A stretch of 64,000 bases of DNA from positions 62,001 through 126,000 of the forward strand of contig NZ_VHQH01000040.1 in the NCBI RefSeq assembly GCF_006517535.1, written 5' to 3'. Position numbers and translations under genes: made by a program. This document shows, piece after piece, positions 42,135 to 51,640 of the stretch. This DNA comes from Schumannella sp. 10F1B-5-1 (GTDB lineage Bacteria > Actinomycetota > Actinomycetes > Actinomycetales > Microbacteriaceae). Positions within the stretch are counted from its first letter, which is position 1. Each line of letters opens with the position of its first letter. The notes beneath the pieces were generated by a model. That model was given only the letters and a program-made list of their open reading frames with translations, searched no databases and was not told the origin of the DNA.

Positions 42135-42195
42135 GTTTCGGATGAGGAGAGGTCGCGAGCCGAGACAGGCCTCGGACGTGCGTCTCATCCGCAAC
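42135..42195. repeat. Family B hairpin element, copy 4
   Basis: A 61-base element between GTTTCGGATGAG and CTCATCCGCAAC, 12-base arms with one mismatch. It shares the ends but not the interior of the copies near 26 kb, 15 kb away. It is 78 bases upstream of the minus-strand small gene and 196 bases before tRNA-Pro. Confidence 0.85.
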
Positions 42196-42390
42196 CCGTG
42201 ACACGGCCGGGCGCGTCACACGCGGGCCGTCAGCGCCGAGCCGGCAGCGATGAGAAGCAGCGATTCCGCGCACGCAGGAACCCGCGCATCCCCTCCGCTA
42301 GACTGTCGCGCGGCCGTTTTCCGGGCAATGCCAGGCACCCGCGGTGAAGCGAGAGCGACACCGCGGTTCCCCCGAGCGGATCGGAATCCG

Positions 42391-42468
42391 CGGGGCGTAG
42401 CTCAGCTTGGCTAGAGCACCCGCTTTGGGAGCGGGAGGCCGCAGGTTCGAATCCTGTCGCCCCGACCA
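42391..42468 (+). tRNA. tRNA-Pro (TGG), CCA encoded
   Basis: Acceptor CGGGGCG with CGCCCCG, D arm GCTCAGCTTGGCTAGAGC, anticodon arm CCCGC-TTTGGGA-GCGGG with anticodon TGG, T arm CAGG-TTCGAAT-CCTG. The CCA end is encoded (42466-42468). It lies 33 bases before the trigger factor gene, the usual actinobacterial arrangement. Confidence 0.94.
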
Positions 42469-42501
42469 ACCAGACCACCGACAGCAGGAGATAACCCCCT
42501 T

Positions 42502-43863
42502 ATGGTCACGACGACCGTCGAGAAGCTCACGCCCACCCGCGTCAAGCTCACCATCTCGGTGACGCCGGAGGAGCTGAAGCCCGCCATCGCGCACGCCTAC
42601 GAGCACATCGCCGAGCAGGTCAGCATCCCCGGCTTCCGCAAGGGCAAGGTGCCGCCGCCCATCATCGACCAGCGCGTCGGCCGCGAAGAGGTGCTCAACC
42701 ACGCCGTGAGCGAGGGCCTCGACCGCTACTACCGCGAGGCCGCCCAGGCCGAGGACGTCAAGCCGATCGGCCGCCCCGAGGCCGACGTGCTCGAGTGGCC
42801 CGACGCCAAGACCTTCCAGGGCGACCTGAAGATCGCCGTCGAGGTGGATGTGCGCCCCGAGTTCGACATGCCGGCCTACGACGGCCTCGAGCTCAAGGTC
42901 GACAACGCCGAGATCTCCGACGAGGACGTCGAGACCGAGCTCGAGAACCTGCGCACCCGCTTCGGCACCCTGGTGACCGTCGACCGTCCGGCCAAGACCG
43001 GCGACTTCGCGCAGCTCGACCTCGTCGCCACGATCGGCGACGAGCAGGTCGACACCGCCTCGAACGTCTCCTACGAGATCGGCTCGGGCGAGCTGATCGA
43101 GGGCATCGACGAGGCCCTCGACACCCTCACCGCCGGCGAGTCGACCACCTTCGAGGCCCCGCTGCTCGGCGGCGACCACGAGGGCGAGACCGCGCAGATC
43201 GCCGTCACGCTGAACGCCGTCAAGGAGCGCGAGCTGCCCGAGGCCGACGACGACTTCGCCCAGATCGCCAGCCAGTTCGACACGATCGACGAGCTCAAGG
43301 CCGACCTGCGCGAGCAGCTCGGCAAGTCGAAGGTCTTCGGTCAGGGCGCCCAGGCGCGCGACCAGATCGTCGACGTGCTGCTCGAGGGCGTCGAGATCCC
43401 GGTTCCCGAGAAGATGGTCGAAGACGAGGTGCACCGCCACCTCGAGCAGGAGAACCGTCTCGAGGACGACGAGCACCGCGCCGAGGTCACCGAGTCGACG
43501 CAGAAGAACTTCCGCCAGCAGGTCCTCCTCGACGGCATCGTCGAGAAGGAGGAGATCCAGGTCTCGCAGAACGAGCTCACCACCTACCTGGTGCAGGCCT
43601 CGGCGCAGTACGGCATGGAGCCCGGCGACTTCATCAAGGCCCTCGACCAGGGCGGTCAGATCCCGGCCATGGTCGCCGACGTGGCCCGCAGCAAGGCCCT
43701 CGCGGTCGTGCTGAGCAAGGCCAAGGTCGTGGATGCCGACGGCAAGCCCGTCGACGTCAGCGCCTTCACCGCCACCGCGCTCGGCGACGGCGACGACAGC
43801 CCGCTCATCGGCGCCGACGCGACGCTGGCCGACGAGGACGAGCACGCCGGTCACAACCACTGA
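42502..43863 (+). CDS. tig: Trigger factor
   Basis: A 453-residue ribosome-associated chaperone and prolyl isomerase that meets nascent chains at the exit tunnel. The ribosome-binding loop is [12 protein letters not shown] near residues 44-55. The FKBP-like domain lies at about 155-245 ([40 protein letters not shown]). The C-terminal cradle contains [20 protein letters not shown] and [20 protein letters not shown]. The C-terminus ends in an acidic, His-rich tail (EDEHAGHNH). It lies just after tRNA-Pro. The clpP genes that often follow directly are 7.8 kb away here. Confidence 0.96.
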   Translation: MVTTTVEKLTPTRVKLTISVTPEELKPAIAHAYEHIAEQVSIPGFRKGKVPPPIIDQRVGREEVLNHAVSEGLDRYYREAAQAEDVKPIGRPEADVLEWPDAKTFQGDLKIAVEVDVRPEFDMPAYDGLELKVDNAEISDEDVETELENLRTRFGTLVTVDRPAKTGDFAQLDLVATIGDEQVDTASNVSYEIGSGELIEGIDEALDTLTAGESTTFEAPLLGGDHEGETAQIAVTLNAVKERELPEADDDFAQIASQFDTIDELKADLREQLGKSKVFGQGAQARDQIVDVLLEGVEIPVPEKMVEDEVHRHLEQENRLEDDEHRAEVTESTQKNFRQQVLLDGIVEKEEIQVSQNELTTYLVQASAQYGMEPGDFIKALDQGGQIPAMVADVARSKALAVVLSKAKVVDADGKPVDVSAFTATALGDGDDSPLIGADATLADEDEHAGHNH

Positions 43864-43912
43864 CCTCGTGCCGACTGCGCCTCGCGCGGCGGCTGAGCTC
43901 AGCTGAACGGCC

Positions 43913-43948
43913 GGAGGGGCCGGTGGGAGAGTTCCCGCCGGCCCTTCC
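43913..43948 (+). terminator. Terminator after tig
   Basis: GGAGGGGCCGGTGGGA and TCCCGCCGGCCCTTCC pair with two wobbles around GAGT, 49 bases after the tig stop. The run GTGTCTGTC follows. Confidence 0.78.
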
Positions 43949-43981
43949 GTGTCTGTCGGCGGAGGGGCCTAGCCTGAGCGC

Positions 43982-44506
43982 ATGACCGGCTATGTCGCCC
44001 TGCTCCGTGGAGTCAACGTGGGCGGAGTGAACATCAAGATGGCCGATCTGGCCGCGTGCGTGAAGGGCCTCGGCTACAACGGCGTGCGCACGGTGCTGGC
44101 GAGCGGCAACGTCGTGCTCAAGACGAGCAAGGCGGCCGCGACCGTGAAGAGCGAGCTCGAGGCGGCGCTGCGCGAGCGCTTCGGCTACGACGCCTGGGTG
44201 CACGTGCTCGACGACGCCGAGCTCGCGCGGGTGATCGACGACTACCCCTTCGAGCGCGGGCGCGACGGCTGGCACGACTACGTCGTGATCGCCGAGCACG
44301 CCGACACCCGCGCCGAGCTGGAGCAGAGCATCCAGGGCCTCGACCCCGAGCTCGAGAGGGCCGAGCTCGCGCACGGCGTCCTCTACTGGACCGTGCAGAA
44401 GGGCTCGACGCTCGACAGCGTGATGGGCAAGGCGCAGGCGAAGGCGCGCTTCAAGCCGTGGCTGACGAGCCGCAACATGAACACGCTCGACAAGCTGCGG
44501 CGCTGA
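43982..44506 (+). CDS. DUF1697 protein
   Basis: A 174-residue cytosolic protein. MTGYVALLRGVNVGGVNIKM is the invariant family start (LLRGiNVGG.n), LGYNGVRTVLASGNVVLKTS the second conserved block, and the end is LTSRNMNTLDKL, again typical (T.RNw.T...l). The family is widespread in bacteria and its biochemical role is unknown. It is the first gene of the accessory stretch between tig and clpP. Confidence 0.93.
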   Translation: MTGYVALLRGVNVGGVNIKMADLAACVKGLGYNGVRTVLASGNVVLKTSKAAATVKSELEAALRERFGYDAWVHVLDDAELARVIDDYPFERGRDGWHDYVVIAEHADTRAELEQSIQGLDPELERAELAHGVLYWTVQKGSTLDSVMGKAQAKARFKPWLTSRNMNTLDKLRR

Positions 44507-44557
44507 GGGCGCGGGCGCGAACCGGCGCACGATCGCGCGACCAGGACGCGTCGGACG

Positions 44558-46798
44558 TCAGGGCGCGGGCGACTCGAGCGCCGCATCCACGGCCCGGCCG
44601 AGCGCAGGGGCCAGCGTCGCCGAGTAGGTCGCGGTGAGGTGCTGCGAGTCGCGGAACACGAGCACGTTGCCGATCACGGCCGGGCACGAGTCGTCGCGGC
44701 AGAGCGACGACGTCAGGTCGAGCTCGTGCGCGCCCGAGGTGGATGCGGCGGCCGCCGCCAGCCGGTCGGTCGCCGCGAACGCGCGGTCGGCGCTGATCTC
44801 GCAGGTGCCGACGTCGTCGGGGTTCGCGTCGAGGCACGCGCGGTTGCCGGTGCCGACGGCCGGGGTGTCGCGGATGCCGAGCACGGTCGTGCCGCGGTCG
44901 ATCAGCGGCTGCCAGGAGGCGAGGTAGCCGGCGTCGGCGATCGCGGTGCGTCCGGCGGCGGTGTCGGGGTCGAGGGCGGCGGCGTCGGTCGTGCCGGAAT
45001 CAGTGTCCGGGGCGTCGCCGGCGAGCCCGACCGGCTGCCCGCGCAGGTCGGCGCGCGCCGAGGTGAAGACCAGACCGTAGGGGTCCTCGTCGGCGAGGGC
45101 CGCATCCACCTTCTGGTTCCAGGCGTCGCAGCGCCGCTTCTCCGCCGCGTCCACGTCGCTCCAGTCGATGTGCGAGAACTCGCAGCCGCCCTTGACGAAG
45201 AGGTGCAGCTCCCAGCCGCGCTCCTCGGCCAGACGGGCGAGCGCCGACTCCCAGTGGTGCGCGTGCGAGTCGCCGATCAGCGCGACGCGAGTGCCGCCGC
45301 GCACGCCGATCACGCAGCTGACCGGCTTGTCGTCGCGGGCCTGGCACTCGTCCCAGGTGGGCGAGATGTCGTACTCGGCGGTCAGCGTCGAGGGCGTGAA
45401 GCCGAGCGCGGCGTCGCCGTTCAGCGCGCACTGCTCGGGATGCGCGATCGCCGCCGCCCCGAAGCAGTCGGCCTGCGTCACCGCGAGCCGGCCGGCGAGC
45501 CCGCGGTCGTCGGCGACCTGTCCGGCGATCGCCGCCCAGCCGGCGCCCGGCGCGGCCAGCACGAGCACCATCGCGCCCGCGGTCGCCGCGAGCACGACCC
45601 GCGGGCGCACCCGGCGCATCCGCGGGGCCAGGACGGGCCGCTCGACGAGCACGTGCGTGAGCGCGGCGAGCGCGAGTGACACGACGGCGATGACGAGAGG
45701 CTCGGCCGGGATCGCTCCGTCGACGGCCTTCGGCAGCAGGATGCCGACCGGCCAGTGCCAGAGGTAGAGCGTGTAGCTGAGGGTGCCGAGCGCGCGCACC
45801 GGGGGAGTGCGCAGCACACGTCCGACGGCGCCGGTCTCGGCGCGGGCGGCGATGATGAGCGCGGTCGCCGCGACCGGGAGCGCCGCGGCGAGGCCCGGAT
45901 AGGGCACCGAGGCGGGCAGCAGCAGGCCGACGGCGATCAGGGCGGCCCAGCCGAGCAGCGCGGCCGGAACCGCGAGCCGCGACGGCAGGCGCGCGCCGGT
46001 CAGCGCGAGCAGGGCTCCGGCGCCGAACTCCCACGCGCGGGTGTGCGGCCAGAAGTAGGCCGGCTCCGGGTTCGTGGCGGTCAGCACGATCGACGCCGCG
46101 AGAGACCCGGCCGTGACGAGCGCGACGAGCAGTGTCGCGACACGGAGGCGGCGGTGCGCATCCCGCTCGACGGCGCGGGAGTCGGTCGGGTCCAGGTCTG
46201 CCGCACGCGTCGTTCCCCGTCGCCGCCGAGCGAGCACCCGCCACGCCAGCAGCAGGAGCAGCGGCCAGACCAGGTAGAACTGCTCCTCGACGCCGAGCGA
46301 CCAGAAGTGCTGGAACGGCGTCGCCGAGGCGCCGGCCGCGAGGTAGTCGACGCTCGCCGAGGCCAGGAACCAGTTCTCGACATAGAGCACGCTCGCCGCC
46401 AGCTCGCTGCCGAGCCGCGGCCAGTCCTCCTTCGGCGTGACCGCCAGGCCGACGGCGCCCGCGACGACGATGACCACGAGCGCCGAGGGGATGAGGCGAC
46501 GCGCCCGGCGGGCCCAGAACGCCGGCAGATCGACGCGTCCGTCGCGACGCAGCTCGCGCACCAGATGCCCGGTGATGAGGAAGCCCGACACGACGAAGAA
46601 GGCGTCGACGCCGACGAATCCGCCCTGCGGCACGCCGAGATGCAGGTGGTAGATCACGACGAGCGTCACGGCGAGGGCGCGGATGCCGTGCACGTCGGCG
46701 CGGAAGCCGGAGCCGCGCGCGGTCGCCGACGCGGCGGATCCCGCGCTCGCCGACCGCGCGGCGCGGGTCGGCGCGGGGGAGTCGGGGCGGGCATCCAC
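44558..46798 (-). CDS. Acyltransferase 3/SGNH fusion (OafA-like)
   Basis: A 746-residue membrane O-acyltransferase. The N-terminal acyltransferase-3 domain starts FRADVHGIRALAVTLVVIYH, with GGFVGVDAFFVVSGFLITGH and the conserved FWARRARRLIPSAL, FQHFWSLGVEEQFYLVWP. About ten membrane segments run to residue 430. The C-terminal periplasmic-side SGNH domain has the nucleophile block VALIGDSHAHHWESAL and ends with the Asp-x-x-His block DSQHLTATYSATL. Such proteins add acetyl or similar groups to cell-wall or surface glycans. The first 30 residues are a disordered Ala/Ser head. Confidence 0.92.
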   Translation of the reverse strand: MDARPDSPAPTRAARSASAGSAASATARGSGFRADVHGIRALAVTLVVIYHLHLGVPQGGFVGVDAFFVVSGFLITGHLVRELRRDGRVDLPAFWARRARRLIPSALVVIVVAGAVGLAVTPKEDWPRLGSELAASVLYVENWFLASASVDYLAAGASATPFQHFWSLGVEEQFYLVWPLLLLLAWRVLARRRRGTTRAADLDPTDSRAVERDAHRRLRVATLLVALVTAGSLAASIVLTATNPEPAYFWPHTRAWEFGAGALLALTGARLPSRLAVPAALLGWAALIAVGLLLPASVPYPGLAAALPVAATALIIAARAETGAVGRVLRTPPVRALGTLSYTLYLWHWPVGILLPKAVDGAIPAEPLVIAVVSLALAALTHVLVERPVLAPRMRRVRPRVVLAATAGAMVLVLAAPGAGWAAIAGQVADDRGLAGRLAVTQADCFGAAAIAHPEQCALNGDAALGFTPSTLTAEYDISPTWDECQARDDKPVSCVIGVRGGTRVALIGDSHAHHWESALARLAEERGWELHLFVKGGCEFSHIDWSDVDAAEKRRCDAWNQKVDAALADEDPYGLVFTSARADLRGQPVGLAGDAPDTDSGTTDAAALDPDTAAGRTAIADAGYLASWQPLIDRGTTVLGIRDTPAVGTGNRACLDANPDDVGTCEISADRAFAATDRLAAAAASTSGAHELDLTSSLCRDDSCPAVIGNVLVFRDSQHLTATYSATLAPALGRAVDAALESPAP

Positions 46799-46904
46799 GC
46801 CGCCGACCGTAAAGACCGCGGGTTAACAGGCGGCGACGAGGCGGTGGATGCGGCGGCGGCTCACAGGAGTCTCGCGGGCCGCGCGAGCCCCGCAGTGAGG
46901 CGGC

Positions 46905-47438
46905 TCAGCCTTCCTCGCCCTCGTCGCCCAGCAGCTCGCGGGCGTACCCGCGCACCGAGCGCTGGTAGCGCGGCAGCGTCGGAGCGAGCGCGAGCAGCAG
47001 GTCGGCGACCGCCTCGACCTGGCGTCCGGCCGAGGTGAGCGCGAGAGCGCGGAAGGCGCTCGCCGCCGCCGCGAGCTCGTGATCGGGCCGGTCGCCGTAG
47101 TGCGCGTCGATCAGCGCGATCGACTCCTCGGGTCGGCCGAGGTTGCGCACGGTCGACGCGAGCTGGATCACGACCTGCGAGCGGAACGGCTCGCCGAGCC
47201 CCCCGTCGAGCGCGCGCACGTAGAGCTGCTCGGCCCACGACTCGAGGCCGGCCGAGTCGCGGGCGCCGCCGGCCTCGGCCAGCGCCTCGGGATCGTCGGG
47301 GCGCTCCGCCGCGAGCGCGTCGATGCGGCGCATGACCTCGCGCTCGTCGAGGGCGTCGTCGGCCCACACGGCATCCACCCGCGCGCGCCAATCGGCATAG
47401 CCGGGGTCGGTCGTGCGGTCGGGCGCGGGGATGCTCAC
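46905..47438 (-). CDS. Tetratricopeptide-repeat (TPR_5-like) protein
   Basis: A 177-residue all-helical protein. DWRARVDAVWADDALDEREV, RRIDALAAERPDDPEALAEA, AEQLYVRALDGGLGEPFRSQ, IQLASTVRNLGRPEESIALI and AASAFRALALTSAGRQVEAV are TPR-like helical pairs, with the LASTVRNLGR..ES signature of the group 5 TPR domain. It ends GYARELLGDEGEEG. GTG start overlaps the upstream gene by four bases. Likely a cytosolic scaffold of unknown partner. Confidence 0.87.
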   Translation of the reverse strand: MSIPAPDRTTDPGYADWRARVDAVWADDALDEREVMRRIDALAAERPDDPEALAEAGGARDSAGLESWAEQLYVRALDGGLGEPFRSQVVIQLASTVRNLGRPEESIALIDAHYGDRPDHELAAAASAFRALALTSAGRQVEAVADLLLALAPTLPRYQRSVRGYARELLGDEGEEG

Positions 47439-47980
47439 GGCAGGTTCTCCTCGGGAGGGCTCGTGCGCGGGCGCAGCGCGCGCCCGGCGAGGACGATGAG
47501 GGCGGCCGTGCCGACCACGATCGCCCACAGACCCATGATCAGGCATCGTGCGGCGAGCGCCGGGTTCGGCTCCTCGAGGCCGATCCCGAGCGCGAACAGG
47601 ATGCCGCCGCCGGCCTGCGCGAGCACCGCCCACGACTCGTACCGCGTCACGAGCGCAGAGCTGGTGCCGCCGATGATGGCGGGGCCGGGGTCGCGCGCGA
47701 GCCGCGCTCGCACCAGCAGGGCGCCGATCACGCAGCCGAGCAGCAGCACGGCGTCGATCACGACGAGCTGGGTCAGGAACGCGGCGCCGTCACCCCAGCC
47801 CTCGGCGAGGTCGCCCGTCGGCCCGCCGTCGCGCGCGGGCACCGCGATGCGCGCCGGGATGCCGACCAGCACCGGCAGCACGGGCGCGCCGATCGCGACC
47901 GGCCACAGCGCACGCGTCGCCCAGCCGCGCAGGCGCAGGCCCCGCGCATCCACCTCGTCGCCCTCGTCGCGGTCGCTCAC
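47435..47980 (-). CDS. Hypothetical membrane protein
   Basis: A 181-residue protein with an acidic cytoplasmic head (MSDRDEGDEVDARG, GTG start) and four probable membrane segments: LWPVAIGAPVLPVLVGI, LTQLVVIDAVLLLGCVIGAL, WAVLAQAGGGILFALGIGL and LIMGLWAIVVGTAALIVLAG. I do not recognise a family. It is coupled to the downstream TPR gene by a four-base overlap, so the two products may act together. Confidence 0.75.
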   Translation of the reverse strand: MSDRDEGDEVDARGLRLRGWATRALWPVAIGAPVLPVLVGIPARIAVPARDGGPTGDLAEGWGDGAAFLTQLVVIDAVLLLGCVIGALLVRARLARDPGPAIIGGTSSALVTRYESWAVLAQAGGGILFALGIGLEEPNPALAARCLIMGLWAIVVGTAALIVLAGRALRPRTSPPEENLP

Positions 47981-48265
47981 GCGGTCAGGCTACGCCGCGG
48001 CGATCCCTCGACGACATCACACAGAGAATGCGTCGAGGAGGAAGCATCCGCGCGTCGATTCGTAGCGAACGCGTTCACCGGCAGTGCCAGGCCCGCACGC
48101 TTGAAGCGAGACTCCCGAGCGACCACGTCGAACCGCGGTCCTGCCCTGACGGGCGTTTCGTCCCCGATCAAGCTCACATGCCGACGGTCCGAATCGGCGG
48201 GGCGCTGGGATGTGCGGGGAGGCGTGTCTCAGGCTGAATCTAGACTGGTCGAGACAGATGGGGTG
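47981..48265. other. Gap before the restriction-methylation gene; composition shift
   Basis: The GC-rich background ends here. CCTCGACG (48006-48013) and CGTCGAGG (48031-48038) are perfect inverted arms, perhaps a terminator or an island edge. Codons in the large-gene frame stay open from 48101, but MKRDSRATTSNRGPALTG and the following residues look like non-coding translation. I see no direct repeats or integrase that would define an insertion. Confidence 0.4.
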
Positions 48266-51200
48266 ATGGTGACCGAACAATTGAAGCGAGCCCTGAGGGA
48301 TGCTCGGCGGGCGGCCGCAATGTCGTCCCCTGGTTTCGAGGCGATGGCGAGCGCGAGCGCAGCCGCGATCCGGAAAATTGCCGAGGCTGGAGCTAACGAA
48401 GCCACCATCTCCCAAGAGTTTGATGCGCGCGTGAAAGAGCTCATGCTCGAACTCGAGTTCGACTATGTACCGAGCAAAGAAGAGCGAGCTGCAACGACGA
48501 GGCGAAAGCACTCAGGCAGGATCGACAGTCGAGTCGGGTCGGTCGTAATCGAGTTCAAACAGGTCGCCGCGTTCAACTCTGAGAGCCAGAAGAAGATCGC
48601 TGTCGATCAGCTGATTGGTTATATGGAATCGCTGCCGTCGAGCGGTGATGGCGAGATTGTCGGACTTGCGACCGACGGCGTCGAAGCTGTCGTCGTCGTT
48701 CGCCAGAACGGGATTACTACCGCAGGCGCGACGTCACCTTTGACTGGCAAGAGTCTGCGAGATCTTGCCGGCTGGCTTGTCAAATCCGAGCAAGTCGCGC
48801 TCACCGCTAGCAATTTGATCGGAGCGCTGCACGGCGACGACGGCACTCTTGTCCTCGTTGCGTGTCGCCTTTTCGATGAGCTTCATAAGCGACGAAGCCA
48901 GCGTGCTCACATGCTATTTCTCGAGTGGCAGAGGCTTTTCAAGCTCTCGCACGACGACGTGTCCCAACAGGCGACCATTGAGGCGCGTCGATCGGAGCTC
49001 GAGACGATAATCGGAACCAAGTTCGCGAAGGGTGATCGCGAAGTTGAGTACTCGGCGCTTTTTGCGTTGCAAACGGCGATCGCGATTGCTGTGAAGCTTC
49101 TCGCGCACAAGGTTCTCGTCGACTTGCGCGGGGGCGCACTGCCGGTGGAATTCGCACGAATTGCTGACGACGATGATCTCGCGCTCGGCCTGCGAATGCG
49201 TCGACTCGAGAATGGCGCGGGATTTCGGGAACAAGGATTCACAAACATTCTCGAAGGCGACTTCTTTGCGTGGTATGCCCACGAGTCGCAGTGGACTGAC
49301 GACGTCGCCACGGCCGTACGGCGGCTCATCGCGACGCTATCCGACTTCGAGGGTTCTGTGCTGTCCGCGTCGGGTCGCAGGCCGGTCTCCGACCTATTTC
49401 GCGATTTGTATGAAGCGGTTGTTCCTGGCGCGGTCAGAAGGAGTCTAGGCGAGTTCTACACACCGCCCTGGTTGGCCGATCACACAGTGGAGCGCGCTAT
49501 CGCCGCGGCCGGTATCGATTCTGATTCCCGCGACTGGCGCGGGATTGATCCGTGCTGCGGTAGCGGCACCTTTCTGACGGTGATGCTCGCGAGGGTCCTG
49601 GGTGAGGATGCGGATGGTCGATCTGCGCTTCGTCGAGTCGTGGGCGTCGATCTCAATCCCCTGGCGGTACTCATGGCTAGAGTCAACTATTTCATCAACG
49701 TGTCACCATTCCTTGAGCACGACGATGAGGTCGAGATTCCAGTTTATCTGGGAGACGCGACGCAGTTGCCGGTCGCTGTCGATGTTGGATCTGTGCGTTG
49801 CTTGCGGTACCAGCTCAACACCGAAAGAGGCACCACCGAGGTTGTGCTGCCACATTCGATAATTGCGAACAAGCAAGACTTCTCTCTTGCGATGTTTCAC
49901 GTGGAGGCTGCGACGGTCGATCTCGACCCCGCGCAGATCGTCAAGATCATCTCCGATATCGCCGACCACAATGACCTCACGCCGGAAGTTCGGTCGCATC
50001 TTGACGATTTTGCTGGGATGCTTGTTGATTTGCAGCGGCACGAATGGGACGGGGTCTGGGCCCGTATCCTGGCGAACTTCTTTGCAACTGCAGAACTGGG
50101 CAGTTTCGACATTGTAGTTGGAAATCCGCCGTGGATTGATTGGAAGACGCTGCCGGAAGGATACCGGGCTGAACTTGTGAGCACGGTCGGCAAGGAGCTA
50201 TTTTCCGGCGACGTAGTCACCGGCGGTATTTCGCTGAATGTTTGTGCGGTGATTGCCAGTGCCGCGGCTCGGCATTGGCTCGCGGCAGATGGGGCGCTCG
50301 CTTTTCTTATGCCCGAACCGATAATGTACCAGCACAGTTATGAGGGCTTCCGAAAGATAGTTCACGGCGATCGCCAGTTGTTCTGGCAGGAGCTGATTGA
50401 TTGGTCCGGTGCTGGCCATCCCTTCCACCCTGTGACGCAACGATTCGCCGCTTATGTTATCTCCTCGAATCCGGTTGATTACGCGAAGGGCATTCCTATC
50501 GTGCGGCCAACTTTGCGCGAGCCCCGAAACGCGCGGCGAGTCCATGCGGCGATCCGTTCGGGGAGGGTCTTCGCGGAGGTTGCGGATCGTTTCTCCTTTG
50601 AGGGTTATGTCGCGTTCACTCCTGACGCAGATCGCAATTTCTTCGCAGTCGCCGAGAACCTCGAACAAGTCAATAAGATGCGAAAGGTTTCGGGATTCTC
50701 GAATTATCGCGGACGCGAGGGGGTCGAATTCTATCCTCAGGAGCTTATGCTGTTGACTCATATTCCGGGGCGCGGGCGCAAGGTTCGTGGGCGCGCGGTT
50801 GAAACGTTTGTAAATTACAACAGTCCCCGATCCAAGCATCGCGTTCCACAGCAAGAACGGGTCTTGGAGACTGCGCATCTGAGGCCTTTGCTCAAGGGCG
50901 TCGACATCGAGCGGTTTCACATGCGCAAAGCGTCATACTATGTTCCGTTCGCGTATTCGTCGACGCATGCATCCGGTCGTTCTCCCTTGCCGATCAAGGC
51001 ACTCAGGGATTCATCGCCTGCTCTTCTGGAATATTTCCAAGAAAATCGGCAAGTATTCGAATCTCAGACTCAGTACAACGCCCGGATCATGGGCGCTCAT
51101 AATACAGAGTTTTATTCGCTTGCCCGCGTTGGTGAATATTCTCACGTTGAGAGATATGTGGCCTTCCGCGACAACTCGTCGTGGCAGGCGGTAGTGGTTG

Positions 51201-51541
51201 AGGCGGTCGACCTTCCATGGGGTGGCCGCGCGATGCCGATCCCTCAGAACCATGCTGTGTCAATCGCAGAGGGGCCCAACGGCTCGATCACAGGCGACGA
51301 AGCTCACTTCATTTGCGCGGTGATGAACTCGCCAATCGTTAGATCCTTCATGTTGGCGTCGAGCGACCATCGAACGTTCCCTGTTCGTCTACGCGTCCGA
51401 ATTCCGGGCTTTGATGCCGCCGACGCTGATCACGTGCGGCTCGCGGAGGTGTCGAGGAGCGCACATCTTGTCTGGGATGACGTTGCGGAGATGTCGGTGA
51501 TCGACAGCGAGCTGGATGAGCTGGTTTCACGGATCTTCTAG
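48266..51541 (+). CDS. Solitary type IIG-like restriction enzyme/adenine methyltransferase
   Basis: A 1091-residue fused nuclease and N6-adenine methyltransferase. Residues 50-100 form a PD-(D/E)XK-type site: RIDSRVGSVVIEFKQ with D87, E96 and K98. A helical connector follows. The methyltransferase has LGEFYTPPWLADHTV (394-408), motif I DPCCGSGTF (428-436), GVDLNPLAVLMARVNY (motif II) and motif IV NPPW (620-623), with an unusually long 180-residue insert between I and IV. The last 400 residues would be the target-recognition domain (ending LDELVSRIF). No specificity subunit or separate methylase is adjacent, and GC and codon use are clearly lower and less biased than the neighbours, so it was probably acquired by transfer. 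ATG 48266 is chosen. Alternatives include a BREX PglX-like enzyme, but no partner genes are seen. Confidence 0.85.
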   Translation: MVTEQLKRALRDARRAAAMSSPGFEAMASASAAAIRKIAEAGANEATISQEFDARVKELMLELEFDYVPSKEERAATTRRKHSGRIDSRVGSVVIEFKQVAAFNSESQKKIAVDQLIGYMESLPSSGDGEIVGLATDGVEAVVVVRQNGITTAGATSPLTGKSLRDLAGWLVKSEQVALTASNLIGALHGDDGTLVLVACRLFDELHKRRSQRAHMLFLEWQRLFKLSHDDVSQQATIEARRSELETIIGTKFAKGDREVEYSALFALQTAIAIAVKLLAHKVLVDLRGGALPVEFARIADDDDLALGLRMRRLENGAGFREQGFTNILEGDFFAWYAHESQWTDDVATAVRRLIATLSDFEGSVLSASGRRPVSDLFRDLYEAVVPGAVRRSLGEFYTPPWLADHTVERAIAAAGIDSDSRDWRGIDPCCGSGTFLTVMLARVLGEDADGRSALRRVVGVDLNPLAVLMARVNYFINVSPFLEHDDEVEIPVYLGDATQLPVAVDVGSVRCLRYQLNTERGTTEVVLPHSIIANKQDFSLAMFHVEAATVDLDPAQIVKIISDIADHNDLTPEVRSHLDDFAGMLVDLQRHEWDGVWARILANFFATAELGSFDIVVGNPPWIDWKTLPEGYRAELVSTVGKELFSGDVVTGGISLNVCAVIASAAARHWLAADGALAFLMPEPIMYQHSYEGFRKIVHGDRQLFWQELIDWSGAGHPFHPVTQRFAAYVISSNPVDYAKGIPIVRPTLREPRNARRVHAAIRSGRVFAEVADRFSFEGYVAFTPDADRNFFAVAENLEQVNKMRKVSGFSNYRGREGVEFYPQELMLLTHIPGRGRKVRGRAVETFVNYNSPRSKHRVPQQERVLETAHLRPLLKGVDIERFHMRKASYYVPFAYSSTHASGRSPLPIKALRDSSPALLEYFQENRQVFESQTQYNARIMGAHNTEFYSLARVGEYSHVERYVAFRDNSSWQAVVVEAVDLPWGGRAMPIPQNHAVSIAEGPNGSITGDEAHFICAVMNSPIVRSFMLASSDHRTFPVRLRVRIPGFDAADADHVRLAEVSRSAHLVWDDVAEMSVIDSELDELVSRIF

Positions 51542-51640
51542 CCCAGCGTCGTGGCCGCATCTGCTCACGGCGAACAGCGCCCAGACCGCTTCCGGCGCCC
51601 CGGTAGATTCGAGGCAATCCACAGAACGGGAGTTGCTCCG

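Noticed and set aside
48101-48265. Fifty-five-residue N-terminal extension of the restriction gene
   Set aside because: The residues lack family character and no ribosome binding site precedes 48101. ATG 48266 followed by VTEQLKRALRDARR is the better start.
48266-51541. BREX PglX or a multi-gene defence island
   Set aside because: No brxA/B/C/L/Z, pglZ, helicase or other defence partners are in the window, and an N-terminal nuclease-like site is present, so type IIG fits better.
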